Shown: positions 19,928 to 30,138, counted from the first letter of the stretch. The stretch is 64,000 nucleotides of DNA from Chlorogloeopsis sp. ULAP01 (GCF_030381805.1 NZ_JAUDRH010000016.1:178984-242983), one strand, 5' to 3'. Translations and numbers: made by a program. Notes: generated by a model from the sequence alone, not told the origin.

Positions 19928-19940
19928 ATCTAACGTATTT

Positions 19941-21095
19941 CTACTTCACCTTAATTGGCGATAGAGCTACACCCTTGTAGTAATGTCCCAAAATTTGCAA
20001 GTGGTTGGCTCCTTGTCTTGCCAAATTATAGGCTCCCCATTGACTCAAGCCTATACCATGACCGAAGCCAAGTCCTTGAAGTATAAAAGCACCATTTCCA
20101 TTGGAGACATTAAAGCGCGTGCTTCTTAGCTTTAAGGCAGTGCGAACTTCTTCACCTTTGAGCATTTTTTCGCCCTTATCGCCGACGATTTTCAAGCTTT
20201 TGACACTACCATAACGCGATCGCTTCTCTGGAATCATCTGCTTGACGTTGCCCACCTCTGGAAATTTGGCGCTAATTTCTGCTGGAGAAAAGCTTCTTAC
20301 CCAGTTGCACTGTTGAATATTCTGATCAAAGTCTGGCACTGCACGCAGGTATGGCAGAGGATTTCCCCAAACATCTTCCACGTTTTCGGTATGCCCACCA
20401 GAGCAAGCATGGAAAGCTGAGAGAATAATTCGATTTTGGTAGGTGAGGACTTGCCCGGCTGTACTATCTACAGCAGCATAGGTAGTGGGAGATTCGCTAA
20501 TTACGCCTTTGTAAATCTGCCAGCGATCAGGAGTTTTTCCCAAGTCATAAATGGCATTATTGCGTTCTTTTTCTCGCTTGTAAAGGGCATAGGTACGAGC
20601 GGCGATCGCTTGGGCTTTGAGGGCTTCTTGTGGCCATCTGGCGTCCACTTCGCCACCGATAACACTGTAGAGATATTCTTCTAAATCCACCCAGTTAACG
20701 GCGGTTAAACCTTTTTCTGTGGGAACAACTAAAGTTCTGCCCCGATACCAGCGATCGCCTATATAAACAAATCCTTTTCCTTCTGGTTCAATCCAAAATA
20801 AAGGAGATTTCCACCTATCCAAAGCAACTCCGCCAGGAACAGCTTGGGCATAATATGAATTCATTGCCGGCAATTGTCCTAGAGTCTTACCGCTACCATC
20901 CTTGACGATCGCAGTTGTGGAACTGCCAACTTTTACCTGATTCACATCCCGCTCAATGGCGACGCGCAAGATTACAGATGCTTGCGCTGGTGCTATTAAT
21001 GCAATCCATAAAATAATACCAAACCACCAGTGGCGTCCTTTTATTTGGGAAAGCAAAGAGGCTAAGAACAGTTGGAATTTCATGCAGCTGAACAT
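19941..21095 (-). CDS. SpoIID/LytB domain secreted protein
   Basis: A 384-residue protein (ATG 21095; an ATG at 21083 is an equal candidate). It has an N-terminal signal/anchor (WFGIILWIALIAPAQAS) and then the SpoIID/LytB domain with its hallmark QAIAARTYAL, the CSGGHTENVEDVW region and the C-terminal GFGHGIGLSQWGAY motif. SpoIID proteins are lytic transglycosylases acting on peptidoglycan glycan strands stripped of stem peptides. In cyanobacteria the family is common and not tied to sporulation. It probably acts on cell-wall remodelling outside the plasma membrane. It is monocistronic on the minus strand. Confidence 0.88.
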   Translation of the reverse strand: MFSCMKFQLFLASLLSQIKGRHWWFGIILWIALIAPAQASVILRVAIERDVNQVKVGSSTTAIVKDGSGKTLGQLPAMNSYYAQAVPGGVALDRWKSPLFWIEPEGKGFVYIGDRWYRGRTLVVPTEKGLTAVNWVDLEEYLYSVIGGEVDARWPQEALKAQAIAARTYALYKREKERNNAIYDLGKTPDRWQIYKGVISESPTTYAAVDSTAGQVLTYQNRIILSAFHACSGGHTENVEDVWGNPLPYLRAVPDFDQNIQQCNWVRSFSPAEISAKFPEVGNVKQMIPEKRSRYGSVKSLKIVGDKGEKMLKGEEVRTALKLRSTRFNVSNGNGAFILQGLGFGHGIGLSQWGAYNLARQGANHLQILGHYYKGVALSPIKVK

Positions 21096-21330
21096 CTAGT
21101 TAGAGTTGTGTTATATGATATTTTTTACACAGTAGTTTGCTGGAGACAACCTGTTATCCCCAGTAGATCCAGATGAGATTAACCGTTCTACATTGGCAAC
21201 GAGGTTTTTGTTGTTTGTCGTTGCTTCATGCTTAGTTGTTCCCCTTCATTGGGGATTGGGTATCGGGGATTGGTGATCGGGGAGCGTGGGAAGCGGTTTC
21301 TCATCCATCTTCCCCATTTCCCCTCTCATC

Positions 21331-22575
21331 CTAATCCCTAGCCTCTAGTCCCCTTGCAGCTACTGTTTGCACATCTTTATCACCACGCCCAGAACAGTTA
21401 ATGACAATGCGGGGGCTACCGTTAAGTTGTGGACATAGGTTTTCTAGGTAGGCGATCGCATGAGCAGTTTCCAATGCTGGTATTATCCCCTCTAACCGTG
21501 AAAGTCTCTGGAATGCGGCTAAAGCTTCTTCATCTGTGACGCTGTAATACTCAGCGCGGCCAATTTCTTTCAAAAAGCTGTGTTCTGGCCCCACACCAGG
21601 ATAATCTAAGCCGGCACTAATCGAATGTGCCTCAATTACCTGCCCATCCTCATCTTGCAACAGATAACTCATTGCTCCATGCAATACACCTATCCGTCCT
21701 TTTGTCAAGGTAGCAGCGTGTTTATCTGTACTAACTCCTTCTCCAGCAGCTTCCACACCTACTAACCGTACCGATGGTTCATCGACAAACTCGTGGAATA
21801 ATCCCATTGCATTGGAACCACCACCCACACAAGCGATGAGAATATCAGGCAAACCGCCCCATTTTTCGATTGCTTGGGCGCGAGTTTCTTTTCCAATCAC
21901 CACATGAAAATCCCGCACCATCATTGGGTAAGGATGAGGCCCTGCTACCGAACCTAAGATGTAGTGAGTCGTTTCTACATTTGTTACCCAATCCCGAATT
22001 GCTTCAGAAGTGGCATCTTTGAGCGTACCCGTTCCTGCTGCCACCGGACGCACTTCTGCTCCCATTAATCGCATTCTAAATACATTCAAAGCTTGGCGTT
22101 CCATATCGTGAACGCCCATATAAATTACACATTCCAGTCCAAAACGAGCGCAAACAGTAGCTGTGGCTACTCCATGTTGACCAGCGCCAGTTTCGGCAAT
22201 AATCCGCTGCTTGCCCATCCGTTTTGCCAATAATACCTGGCCGAGTGCATTATTGATTTTATGAGCGCCTGTATGATTTAAATCTTCACGTTTTAAGTAA
22301 ATTTGCGGCCCTCTACCATCTGGACGAGCATAGTGGGCGGTGAGGCGTTCGGCAAAATACAAGGGAGTAGGACGTCCCACATAATCGTGTAGTAACTGTT
22401 GTAGTTCTGCAACAAAGCCTGGTTCATTGCGGTATTGCTGGTAAGCCGTTTCTAGTTCTGCCAACGCTGGCATGAGTGTTTCTGGAACGTATTTTCCACC
22501 AAAACGGCCAAAGCGTCCTTGGGGATCGGGGCGATGGGTAGTAGAAGAATTCGGGGGAATGGGAGTTGTAGTCAC
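21331..22575 (-). CDS. trpB: tryptophan synthase beta chain
   Basis: A 414-residue TrpB1-type enzyme starting with [20 protein letters not shown]. It carries the PLP-lysine motif [13 protein letters not shown], the GAGQHGVA loop and the phosphate-binding GGGSNAMG. It condenses indole with serine to form tryptophan, as the beta subunit of the alpha2-beta2 complex. No trpA lies next to it, as is usual in cyanobacteria where trp genes are scattered. Length and motifs are complete, so it should be active. Confidence 0.97.
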   Translation of the reverse strand: MTTTPIPPNSSTTHRPDPQGRFGRFGGKYVPETLMPALAELETAYQQYRNEPGFVAELQQLLHDYVGRPTPLYFAERLTAHYARPDGRGPQIYLKREDLNHTGAHKINNALGQVLLAKRMGKQRIIAETGAGQHGVATATVCARFGLECVIYMGVHDMERQALNVFRMRLMGAEVRPVAAGTGTLKDATSEAIRDWVTNVETTHYILGSVAGPHPYPMMVRDFHVVIGKETRAQAIEKWGGLPDILIACVGGGSNAMGLFHEFVDEPSVRLVGVEAAGEGVSTDKHAATLTKGRIGVLHGAMSYLLQDEDGQVIEAHSISAGLDYPGVGPEHSFLKEIGRAEYYSVTDEEALAAFQRLSRLEGIIPALETAHAIAYLENLCPQLNGSPRIVINCSGRGDKDVQTVAARGLEARD

Positions 22576-22645
22576 GGAATAATTTTCAATTACGGGACAG
22601 AAGATAATTATAAGAAAGTCTGAGGCAGATGGGTTATGGTTGCAG

Positions 22646-23902
22646 CTATTCTCTTATCCCACGCATGGCTAAAATAGCGCTTCCATAAGCTGCTTCCGCA
22701 TGCAACGGACGTACCACAGGCACCTGCAAATACCGTTTCCTAATTTCTGTCCAAGTATCATTTGCCGCACCACCACCTGCTGTATATACACAGCTTAATT
22801 TATCTGTTCCTAACTGCTGTAATAATTCATAACCCCGTGCTTCAATCCGGGCAATACTTTCCAATAAGCCATGCAAAAACTCTACGGGATGATCTGGACG
22901 TGGTTCCAGTCGCGGTGGTAAGTTTGGATCATTGATGGGAAAGCGATCGCCTGCTTTTAATAAGGGATAATAATCCAAGTCGCTTGCTTTGGTGCCGTCA
23001 ATTTCCCGGCTAAACCTTTCTAATTCAGCATCCGTAAAAAATTGCCGCAGCACTGCACCACCCGTATTAGAAGCACCCCCAGTTAGCCACAAATCCCCTA
23101 ATCTATGGCTGTAAATTCCATACCTGGCATCTTCAACACGGGTGCGACTCAAAAGTTTTAGAGCCAATGTAGAACCAAGAGATGTTACCCCTTCACCAGG
23201 CAATTTCGCGCCACTAGCAATAAATGCGGCAATGCTATCTGTAGTGCCAGCACAAATCAGACAATTTTTTGGAAAACAGAACTTCACAGCAATTTCGGGA
23301 CTTATTTCCGCTACAGGAGTTCCAGGAGCAATGATTTTAGGTAAATGAATTGGAATTTGTAGTTTTTCCAGCCATTCTGGGTATTCCAACACTTCCACGT
23401 CGTAGCCCAACTTTAAAGCGTTATGGTAATCGCTAATACCTAACTGCCCATGCAGTAAAAATGCCAACCAATCTGCTTGATGCAAAAAATATCTAGCTTG
23501 GGTAAAATCAGGTTGTTGTGCCATCCATAGCAATTTTGCCAGACTTGATGTCGCACTTAAAACAGTATGGTTTGGAGGCGCTACACTCTTCAATTTATCC
23601 AGCACAATTGCACCTCGCCCATCGTTGTATAGTAAAGGTGTACTGACAGGATTACCAACAGGATCGCAAAGTAAGACAGTAGAAGAGGTACCGTCAATAG
23701 CGATCGCCTGAATTTCTTGCCGCACATTCCTGGGAATGTGTTCCAGTAGACTAAACAAAGCTACTTGCCAGTCTCTTGCTAAGTTTGAGTCAGAAGACAT
23801 TGCAAAGGGATATCGCGCCTGGTGTTGGATACTCCCTTGTTGATCAATCACTACAGCCCGCGCACCAGAAGTACCAAAGTCTATACCTAAGTACAATCCC
23901 AT
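22646..23902 (-). CDS. FGGY-family kinase, likely D-ribulose kinase
   Basis: About 418 residues from the ATG at 23902 (an upstream in-frame start at 23926 is less likely). It begins [20 protein letters not shown], the phosphate 1 motif of the FGGY/hexokinase-actin fold, and later shows [26 protein letters not shown] and [11 protein letters not shown]. These match closely the Synechococcus/plant sugar kinase shown to phosphorylate D-ribulose. The product D-ribulose 5-phosphate would return to the pentose phosphate or Calvin cycle. The substrate call is by similarity to that family and not by a specific residue test. Confidence 0.85.
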   Translation of the reverse strand: MGLYLGIDFGTSGARAVVIDQQGSIQHQARYPFAMSSDSNLARDWQVALFSLLEHIPRNVRQEIQAIAIDGTSSTVLLCDPVGNPVSTPLLYNDGRGAIVLDKLKSVAPPNHTVLSATSSLAKLLWMAQQPDFTQARYFLHQADWLAFLLHGQLGISDYHNALKLGYDVEVLEYPEWLEKLQIPIHLPKIIAPGTPVAEISPEIAVKFCFPKNCLICAGTTDSIAAFIASGAKLPGEGVTSLGSTLALKLLSRTRVEDARYGIYSHRLGDLWLTGGASNTGGAVLRQFFTDAELERFSREIDGTKASDLDYYPLLKAGDRFPINDPNLPPRLEPRPDHPVEFLHGLLESIARIEARGYELLQQLGTDKLSCVYTAGGGAANDTWTEIRKRYLQVPVVRPLHAEAAYGSAILAMRGIRE

Positions 23903-23984
23903 ATTTTTATAAATTTTTCTAATCACTAATGACTAAGAACGGGGTGTAGGGGAAGATGTTGTATTTCCACACCCCACACGGTAC

Positions 23985-24090
23985 AAGCCCCCGACTTGAG
24001 TCGTGGAGAGAAATATTTGTTTTGAGAAGCATAACCCGAAAAAACAAAGCGTCCTCGTATCAAGTCCCGAACTTAAGTTATGGGGTTCCT
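23985..24090. repeat. possible IS200/IS605-type end-hairpin element (PATE-like)
   Basis: Two small stem-loops about 75 bp apart: CGACTTGAGTCG at 23992-24003, preceded by AAGCCCC, and CCCGAACTTAAGTTATGGG around 24066-24084. Paired subterminal hairpins of this style mark IS200/IS605 ends and their non-autonomous derivatives in cyanobacteria. No tnpA or tnpB frame lies between them. Weakly supported. Confidence 0.3.
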
Positions 24091-24234
24091 CTACACCCTC
24101 ACCCCCTTACCCCCTTTGCACCCCTTTTCGTTGACTATTGACCAATTTGTTTCAACTTGTAACAACATATTCCCCTATCCAGACAAAACAGGGAAAAGTA
24201 GTAAATAAACCGATTAATTAGGAGGCTTTAAACT

Positions 24235-24330
24235 ATGTCTATCTCTGATACTCAAGTCTACATTGCTTTGGTCGTGGCAATAATTCCAGGCTTTTTGGCT
24301 TGGCGGCTAGCAACAGAACTTTATAAATAG
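24235..24330 (+). CDS. psaM: photosystem I subunit XII (PsaM)
   Basis: A 31-residue protein, MSISDTQVYIALVVAIIPGF then LAWRLATELYK, with a single transmembrane helix. It matches the PsaM family in length and in the TDTQVY/LATELYK ends. PsaM sits at the monomer interface of trimeric photosystem I in thylakoids. A strong Shine-Dalgarno sequence (TTAGGAGG, 24218-24225) precedes the ATG by 9 bases. It is monocistronic. Confidence 0.95.
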   Translation: MSISDTQVYIALVVAIIPGFLAWRLATELYK

Positions 24331-24743
24331 GTACTGGGTACTGATGATTGGGGATTAGGGATTGGTGATTGGGAGAGATTTTATTTACATTTCCCGTGTC
24401 TCCTTGTCGACGGACACTTTCCTCAACGGAGCGGAGCCGGAGACTCCGAAAGCTCCGGGGAACCTCCGCACGGAAGTTTCCTCCCCGCGTCCCCTTGTCC
24501 TCTTCCTAGCCCCTAGCCCTCTTGAAGCTGGCACTCAGGAGTATAATTGCTTAGTACTTTTGGTTAAATACCGTCAAGCACTTGCAAATATCGCTTTTGT
24601 GTGCCAGGTTTATTTTTAAATTGCTATACACCTGGAGCAAATTGGGAAAAATAAAGTAATATTACAGCTAAACAAAATCGTAAACAGCACAGAAGTATTG
24701 TTTACTGAGCATCAATTACATCAGGGAGAATATATTAGTACCT
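24331..24743. other. non-coding gap after psaM
   Basis: 413 bp without a credible gene. It holds short GGTGATTGGGGAT-type microrepeats and a GC-rich inverted-repeat patch (GGAGCGGAGCC ... GGAGACTCCGAAAGCTCCGG, about 24435-24465), which look like dispersed repeat debris. A promoter for the following gene is expected in the last ~100 bp but no clear box pair is seen. Confidence 0.4.
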
Positions 24744-25154
24744 ATGAATGCACTTCAACCATCTGGAACTCCGCTACAGCCAATACCAAAACGCCGAGCG
24801 GCTCCTCGTCCAAAACGGCAATTACGACAACGTTCCTACCAAGTTTTGGCACTGGAAACAACAGCCAAAATTGGAGTTAACGTTTTAGTCTCAGCAGTAG
24901 CAATATCTGCTCTAGTCAAACTTTTACCATTTCATCAATCACAGCAAGAAAAGTTGCGAGAAATCCGCACTGAAGTCAAGCTCATGGAAGAGCGAGTAAG
25001 TAAATTGCAAGTAGAATTTAGCCGTAATTTCGATCCAAGCCAAGCTAAAACTATTATGCAAGAGCAATCACATCGATTAGCTCCCAATCAACGTCCAATT
25101 GTCCTTATGAAACAGGAAACTGCTGAAATTAAACAAGCAGAGTCATCAAATTAA
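24744..25154 (+). CDS. small bitopic coiled-coil protein, unknown function
   Basis: A 136-residue protein with a basic, proline-rich cytoplasmic N-terminus (PKRRAAPRPKRQLRQRSYQV), one hydrophobic segment (about 45-65, ISALVKLL) and then a coiled coil (REIRTEVKLMEERVSKLQVE). The topology recalls FtsL/DivIC-type septal proteins, but no sequence motif allows that claim. It resembles proteins conserved in filamentous cyanobacteria. The start ATG at 24744 follows a weak AG-rich region. Unknown role. Confidence 0.6.
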   Translation: MNALQPSGTPLQPIPKRRAAPRPKRQLRQRSYQVLALETTAKIGVNVLVSAVAISALVKLLPFHQSQQEKLREIRTEVKLMEERVSKLQVEFSRNFDPSQAKTIMQEQSHRLAPNQRPIVLMKQETAEIKQAESSN

Positions 25155-25531
25155 GTAAGCTAGTATTTTAGATTTGGGATTGGAGTTAATTTAGATTTAC
25201 TGGCTGAGAGCTATTTATAAATTACTTAGTTATCAAAAAAGCTGGCAGCTAATAGTAAATTGTGATAGATGATTTGTTTATAGCTATTTGTTTGCTAAAA
25301 TTTCATCCAAACTAACGCAATTATCCATAGCCAAATCAAAAACTTCTAGAAATTTCTGGAAAAGCTAAACTTGATTCTAGACTCAAGCATTGGCAGCAAG
25401 CTTATTTTTGATTCTCTAACTCAAAATATAGTTGCTTAAATAGCTAACAAAGTATAAAAAATGGTGGCGACAAAGAATTCAGTAGATGTTAATCATCCCA
25501 TCGTCACAAAATACAGGTGTGTCAAATCTAC
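25155..25531. other. non-coding gap, convergent genes
   Basis: 377 AT-rich bases between two convergent genes. On the minus strand around 25281-25360 a ~25-codon open tail (…KFLEVFDLAMDNC…) reads like the end of a lost protein but has no start. Nothing else is recognised. Confidence 0.3.
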
Positions 25532-26251
25532 CTATTTAAAATGTGAAATAGAAGTAAGTTCTTTTAACCAACTTTCTACTTGCAAACGCAAGCGCCAACC
25601 AGGATCGTTCCTTGTGGTGCAAGATAAAGGTAGTAAATTCAGAGCACGACGATAATCAGTGATCGCACAATTCCAGTCACCCCACAAATGATAAGTTCTA
25701 CCACGCTCGGCAAAAATATGTCCTTCTAATTGCTCAAAAAGCAATGCCATCTCAAAATTATCAACAGCTTTCTCAAATTTACCCAAATCGCGCCAGGTAA
25801 TACCCTGATTCAGCCAAGCTCTAACATAACTAGGGTTCAAATCTAACGCTCGCTCATAGTCGGCGATCGCTGCAATTAATTCTCCACGCGCCGCATAGTA
25901 GTTTGCTCTATTGTTATAAGCACTAACTAATTTAGGATTCAGTTGTAGAGCCTTATTATAATCACAGAAAGCTTTTTGCCTTTGTCCGCATTGAAAGTAA
26001 ATTAATCCCCGATTGTTGTAATCAATGGCATTGTGCGGATGACGATTAATCAGTTGACTCAACAGTGCGATCGCTTCAGTGTAGTCTCCTTGTTGAGCCG
26101 AAGTTAAAGCACAAAAGCGTAAGTAACTGTCATCAAAAGCAGAATTATCGTTGCTATTAGCCTCTGTTTCATACTTACTGGTATTATTAATAACATTTAT
26201 ATAGGGGTAATTTCGCTGTTTACTAGATTTTAAAAATGATTGACTATTCAT
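25532..26251 (-). CDS. TPR-repeat protein
   Basis: About 239 residues from the ATG at 26251, which has an AGGA ribosome-binding site. An upstream in-frame start at 26398 would add 49 residues without domain content. At least four tetratricopeptide repeats are visible, for example AIDYNNRGLIYFQCGQRQKA and YNNRANYYAARGELIAAIAD. TPR solenoids mediate protein-protein contacts; no catalytic domain is attached and no signal peptide is seen, so a cytoplasmic adaptor is likely. It faces the next gene divergently across 340 bp. Confidence 0.75.
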   Translation of the reverse strand: MNSQSFLKSSKQRNYPYINVINNTSKYETEANSNDNSAFDDSYLRFCALTSAQQGDYTEAIALLSQLINRHPHNAIDYNNRGLIYFQCGQRQKAFCDYNKALQLNPKLVSAYNNRANYYAARGELIAAIADYERALDLNPSYVRAWLNQGITWRDLGKFEKAVDNFEMALLFEQLEGHIFAERGRTYHLWGDWNCAITDYRRALNLLPLSCTTRNDPGWRLRLQVESWLKELTSISHFK

Positions 26252-26591
26252 ATCGTCCTGCCTGAGATATTTACTTTTTAAACTCAATCTATAAATTTTT
26301 CGTGCTTTTATTGCTGCTCCTGTGTTACTCGTTAAGGTGTTTATGAGTACTTGGAAGCATTCTATCTGAATCTCATTATGTGCAACAGATGTATGCAACA
26401 GATATGAGTATTCGTCATATCCAATAGATCCTTAAACTTAAGAATGAATACTTCATCCCTAAGTTGAATTCCAGAAACGACAAATATCAATCGAACAGAA
26501 TAGTCAATTCGTAGGAGCAACAACTTGGTAAAATGCCAACAAGCGGCTCAGAGATTTTTTAGTTGAAATTATAATTTTGAAAAATTTTCTT
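26252..26591. promoter_or_regulatory. divergent intergenic region
   Basis: 340 bp between the TPR gene (minus) and the gene at 26592 (plus). It should contain both promoters. I see no clear operator or RNA gene. Confidence 0.3.
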
Positions 26592-27056
26592 ATGGCAACA
26601 GCAATTACTTATCCGAATGCACCTGATTTAACAACCGATGATTATATTGTCATCGGTCTAGCAACCTGCTTCATCAAAGAAGACGGAGAAGTTCATCAAG
26701 TTGAAGTTATAGAACCAATTCCCTCGGCGGCGTTGGAAGCAATTATTAAAGGTATTCCCACTTCCTATCGGTTTGCTTGTGGAACAACTTTAGGAAGCGT
26801 ACTTGATGGCGAGACACTCAAAACACCTGCTAACTTCCCACAACAAGCCCAATTCTGTGATGAATTTGCCCTACGGGCGATCGCTGCGGCACGAACTTAC
26901 AAACGTAGTGCTACTGCAAAATCTCTGATCCCTCTAGACAGCACCTATACTAATTTGAATTATTCTACAGAACGAAAACGGGTTCTAAACGCTACACGTG
27001 TAGTATCTAAAGAAGATAACGTCAAACAGCACTCTCACACCCATAAAGTTTTATAA
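26592..27056 (+). CDS. conserved hypothetical protein (cyanobacterial)
   Basis: About 154 residues from the ATG at 26592 (MATAITYPNAPDLTTDDYIV); an in-frame TTG at 26577 would add five. It has a mixed alpha/beta N-terminal ~110 residues (IGLATCFIKEDGEVHQVEVI) and a basic, likely disordered tail. No known domain is recognised, and no signal peptide or membrane helix. The pattern reads like a real, well-formed protein. It is co-directional with the GST gene 131 bp downstream. Confidence 0.6.
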   Translation: MATAITYPNAPDLTTDDYIVIGLATCFIKEDGEVHQVEVIEPIPSAALEAIIKGIPTSYRFACGTTLGSVLDGETLKTPANFPQQAQFCDEFALRAIAAARTYKRSATAKSLIPLDSTYTNLNYSTERKRVLNATRVVSKEDNVKQHSHTHKVL

Positions 27057-27187
27057 ATTGGTGATAGTAGTTAGTTGTTATTGGTTAGTAGGTAATGTTT
27101 AACTTTTGGGTAAAGAGGCATTTACTGGTAGACTTGTATACAACTACTAACTGACAATTAAACTATCAAAACTCAACAAAAAATCTT

Positions 27188-27745
27188 ATGTTGAAACTTT
27201 ACGGCGGCGCTCGCAGTCGGGCATCAGTTGTTCAATGGTATCTAGAAGAATTGGGAATTCCCTACGAATTTGTCATGCTAGATATGCAGGCTGGAGAACA
27301 CCGTAAACCAGAGTATCTAGTAGTCAACCCGATGGGAAAAGTCCCGGCAATTGTTGATGGTGATTTTCAGATTTGGGAATCTGGGGCAATTTTACTTTAT
27401 CTCGATGAGAAATATGGCAAAGATAAGCATTCTTTAGAAGAACGCGCCAAAATAGCTCAGTGGGTGTTGTTTGCCAATTCTACCCTAAGCACAGGCGTGT
27501 TTATGGAAGCCACCCGCGAGCAGGAATTACCCCGCTTGATGACTCCCCTAAATGAAATTCTCCAACGCCAACAATTTTTATTGGGTGGTACATTCACTGT
27601 CGCTGATGTGGCAGTAGGATCTGTCTTAGCTTATATTACGATGCTGCTTAAACTAAATCTGAGTACCTATCCAGCTTTATTTACCTACTGTAAGCGATTA
27701 TCTGAGCGTCCAGCGTTTCAAAAAAGCATTGGTGCTCGTAATTAA
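27188..27745 (+). CDS. glutathione S-transferase
   Basis: A 185-residue protein. The N-terminal thioredoxin-fold domain shows RSRASVVQWYLEELGIPYEF, the cis-proline region NPMGKVPAIVDGD, and the GSH gamma-glutamyl site ESGAILLYLDEKYG. The C-terminal helical domain has the GGTFTVADVAVGSVLAY capping motif. The active residue is likely Ser/Arg in GARSRAS rather than Tyr. It conjugates glutathione to electrophiles or acts as peroxidase. Length is slightly short for the family (about 200) but complete. Hairpins follow its stop. Confidence 0.9.
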   Translation: MLKLYGGARSRASVVQWYLEELGIPYEFVMLDMQAGEHRKPEYLVVNPMGKVPAIVDGDFQIWESGAILLYLDEKYGKDKHSLEERAKIAQWVLFANSTLSTGVFMEATREQELPRLMTPLNEILQRQQFLLGGTFTVADVAVGSVLAYITMLLKLNLSTYPALFTYCKRLSERPAFQKSIGARN

Positions 27746-27763
27746 AGATAGTAGATAGTATAG

Positions 27764-27808
27764 AGAGCCAGAGGCTCTAGTTCTTGTTACCAGGTTCAAC
27801 CTGGTAAC
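27764..27808 (+). terminator. two hairpins after the GST gene
   Basis: AGAGCC-AGA-GGCTCT at 27764-27778, and a perfect 11-bp stem GTTACCAGGTT / AACCTGGTAAC at 27786-27808 with a one-base centre. They start 19 bases after the GST stop and are likely transcription terminators. No strong T-run follows, so rho-independent action is uncertain. Confidence 0.55.
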
Positions 27809-27889
27809 GAGAGTTTGTGGACTGATGCCTCCAGACTAATAGCCAATGTACTGACGCGAAATTTAGCCATTAGCCATTAACCACTAAAT

Positions 27890-28057
27890 ACTGTACGGGC
27901 GGTTTAGAAGAGAAATTATCGGTTAAAACCGATAAATCATCAATGAAACCTGCACGGCAGTCGCACTCGACGCGCTTAACCCGACGCCAGGTGCTACAAC
28001 GCGCTTAACCCGCAAGGGCGCACTGGCTCCGCAACGCGCTGCCTCTCCTACTAACCA
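27890..28057 (-). repeat. MITE-like dispersed repeat, copy 2 (inverted)
   Basis: Inverse-oriented relative of the element at 19747-19927. Read on the minus strand it shows CCAGTGCGCCCTTGCGGGTT, GCACCTGGCGTCGGG and GCGACTGCCGTGC in the same order. It also sits between convergent genes (GST and yajQ). It begins at CTGTACGGGCGG, the same terminus as the 36-kb copies. No coding content. Confidence 0.7.
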
Positions 28058-28068
28058 CTAACCCAAAT

Positions 28069-28560
28069 TTAACGATAATTTGTAAATTGCAAGGCAACTG
28101 GATAATCTTCTTGCTTTAAGCGTTGGATGACAGATTGCAAATCATCTTTATTTTTAGCGCTCACACGCACTGCATCGCCTTGAATTGAAGCTTGTACTTT
28201 TTTGAATTCGTCACGAATTAACTTGGAAATTTGTTTAGCAATCTCTTGACTGATACCTTTTTTAAGGTTAATTTCTTGGCGAACGCGGTTACCACTGGCT
28301 GATTCCACTTTGCCAAAATCAAAGATTTTTTGAGAAAGGTTACGTTTAGCAGCTTTTTCCCTCAAAATGTTGTGTACAGACTCTAATGTGAACTCGCTAT
28401 CGGTGTTGACTATAATATTTTCTTCACCTAACTCTATTGTTGTTTGAGTATCTTTGAGATCATAACGGCTTTTAATGTCTCGTGCAGTTTGATCAACAGC
28501 ATTAACCAATTCTTGTCTGTCAAAGTCGCTAACAATGTCAAAGGAATAGGTAGAAGCCAT
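28069..28560 (-). CDS. yajQ: YajQ family nucleotide-binding protein
   Basis: A 163-residue protein beginning [20 protein letters not shown] with internal [19 protein letters not shown] and the C-terminal [27 protein letters not shown] end, all diagnostic of YajQ (UPF0234). Members bind nucleotides, and some bind cyclic-di-GMP as effectors. Length equals the family norm. A single gene on the minus strand, converging on the GST gene. Confidence 0.95.
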   Translation of the reverse strand: MASTYSFDIVSDFDRQELVNAVDQTARDIKSRYDLKDTQTTIELGEENIIVNTDSEFTLESVHNILREKAAKRNLSQKIFDFGKVESASGNRVRQEINLKKGISQEIAKQISKLIRDEFKKVQASIQGDAVRVSAKNKDDLQSVIQRLKQEDYPVALQFTNYR

Positions 28561-28675
28561 AGTAAAGAGTTAGTAATTGGTTGTTGGTATGGGTGATTTA
28601 ACTCAATCTTCAGCATTTTTAACCAAAGATATTTTAGCTAAACCCGTTCGTATAGTAGTTGGTAGTAACCATCAA

Positions 28676-29149
28676 CTAATTAGTAGCCTTGATAATACTT
28701 AAGACAAAAAGAGTAGCAATTCCAAAAGAACCAACGCCGAACATAGCAGAGCGCAAAATAGGTTGATTTAATATATAAAAAATTGAGTATAGTAAACGTG
28801 CTAAGACAAACGCTAAAGCTGCTCCTACAGCTAGTAGAGAATTGACTCCGGTTGCATATGCTGATAATGCTGCTGCGGCAAATAGCATAAACGCTTCAAA
28901 GGAGTTTTGGTGCGCCCAAGTTGCCCGTTGGGCATAGGGTGGTAGCTTATCAAACATGGTACGGGGAGCGGCTATGTCATACCCAATCATGACACGAGCA
29001 TAAACCACGACCAGAAATGGCAAATAGATTAATACAGCTGCTGCGGCAATTGAGTACAAAAAAATCGCTGAAATGGGAATTTGTAATAGGTACATTAACA
29101 TGAAAAAGATTAAAAATCTTAGGCTTTTGATGTTTTGACGTAGCCGCAA
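28676..29149 (-). CDS. MAPEG family membrane protein
   Basis: Up to 157 residues (start uncertain; an internal ATG would remove the basic first ~16). It has four transmembrane helices and the MAPEG motif region APRTMFDKLPPYAQRATWAH followed by NSFEAFMLFAAAAL. MAPEG proteins are membrane-bound, glutathione- or eicosanoid-metabolising enzymes; bacterial members are largely uncharacterised. It lies near a soluble GST gene but not in an operon with it. Confidence 0.85.
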   Translation of the reverse strand: MRLRQNIKSLRFLIFFMLMYLLQIPISAIFLYSIAAAAVLIYLPFLVVVYARVMIGYDIAAPRTMFDKLPPYAQRATWAHQNSFEAFMLFAAAALSAYATGVNSLLAVGAALAFVLARLLYSIFYILNQPILRSAMFGVGSFGIATLFVLSIIKATN

Positions 29150-29465
29150 AGCAGCTTAATACTAACGCTTGTGATCGCAAAAACTCAAGGACACTTGCAA
29201 GGCAGTTTTCCTTTCTTACAATGTGTCCGTAGTTATTTATCCATAAGTTATTGCTAAAAAATCATTAGTCTCCATATTGACTACATCTACCTCCATCATG
29301 AAAGAAGATGTGACAACTTGTAACGAGAGTGAGGTACAAAATCCAAGACTTAAAGTCGTAAATGAAGCCTGTGTTTTACTTCTGACTTTTAACTCCTGTA
29401 GACGTCCAGAGGGCGTCTTCCCGTAGGATATTCTGCTATATGTATCACTGACGTCTGGCTAATGA
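29150..29465. other. non-coding gap
   Basis: 316 bp between two minus-strand genes. It includes a small inverted motif (AGACGTCCAGAGGGCGTCTTC, about 29400-29420) that could end transcription or be repeat debris. No gene is recognised. Confidence 0.3.
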
Positions 29466-29969
29466 TTAATCAAAGTAGAATAGCGTCACCACTTTTCTTT
29501 GTTCTTCTGCATCCTTACAAGTTTGCAAAAGAGTACGACTGTCATGAAACGCAAAGCAGATCAGTTGCTGGCAACGGGAGATAATCTCCTTATTACACAA
29601 GTAACTCGCTTCGGCTAAAGACAGATGATCGTTAGCAGGATTTTCCACCAGATGCATAACTTGTTCGAGTTGCTGGCGGGATTCGTTGGGCTGCCTTTCC
29701 AAGCTTTGGGGCAGAATCACCGTTAATAAATTGGCATCAGCCCGCATTGCTCCCTTAATGGCAGCTGAATTAGTACCCGTAGCGCCAGATGTGATGATGC
29801 GATTGCCAGATAAAACAAGGGCATAGGACATCATCTCAATAAGATTTTGATGTGTAATTGGTACGTGACGAGAACCCAACAAGGCGATCCTTTTAGAACC
29901 TGTTTGTTGGATTGTCGCCAGTTCCTGCACTAATGTATCGACGTTGATAAGGTCTATTGACTGACTCAA
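29466..29969 (-). CDS. DprA/SLOG-like Rossmann protein
   Basis: A 167-residue protein with a single Rossmann-type domain. IALLGSRHVPIT, ITSGATGTNSAAIKGAMRAD and LLTVILPQSLERQP follow the SLOG superfamily order, as in the DprA/Smf nucleotide-binding core (GSR ... SGGAxGID). It lacks the flanking SAM and winged-helix domains of true DprA, so a role in transformation is not shown. SLOG proteins also act as nucleotide-signal sensors or LOG-like enzymes. It stands alone on the minus strand. Confidence 0.7.
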   Translation of the reverse strand: MSQSIDLINVDTLVQELATIQQTGSKRIALLGSRHVPITHQNLIEMMSYALVLSGNRIITSGATGTNSAAIKGAMRADANLLTVILPQSLERQPNESRQQLEQVMHLVENPANDHLSLAEASYLCNKEIISRCQQLICFAFHDSRTLLQTCKDAEEQRKVVTLFYFD

Positions 29970-30138
29970 AGACGGACGGAATCAGATTAAACAACCTAGT
30001 TATTTTAACAGAACCAGAGCAAACGCAAAGCTGCTTTGAGTGATATATCACTATAATTTCAGACTTCTTAACTAATCAGGGGTTCGGGGGGGCTATAAGT
30101 CCCACGCTCTAGCTAATCAGGTGAGCATCAAGAGGATG

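Noticed and set aside
25281..25360. Minus-strand tail LFQKFLEVFDLAMDNC
   Set aside because: Preceded by a stop and lacking a start codon; too short to support a gene.
29466..29969. Functional DprA (natural transformation)
   Set aside because: Only the Rossmann/SLOG core is present; the SAM and winged-helix parts of DprA are absent and the protein is far too short.
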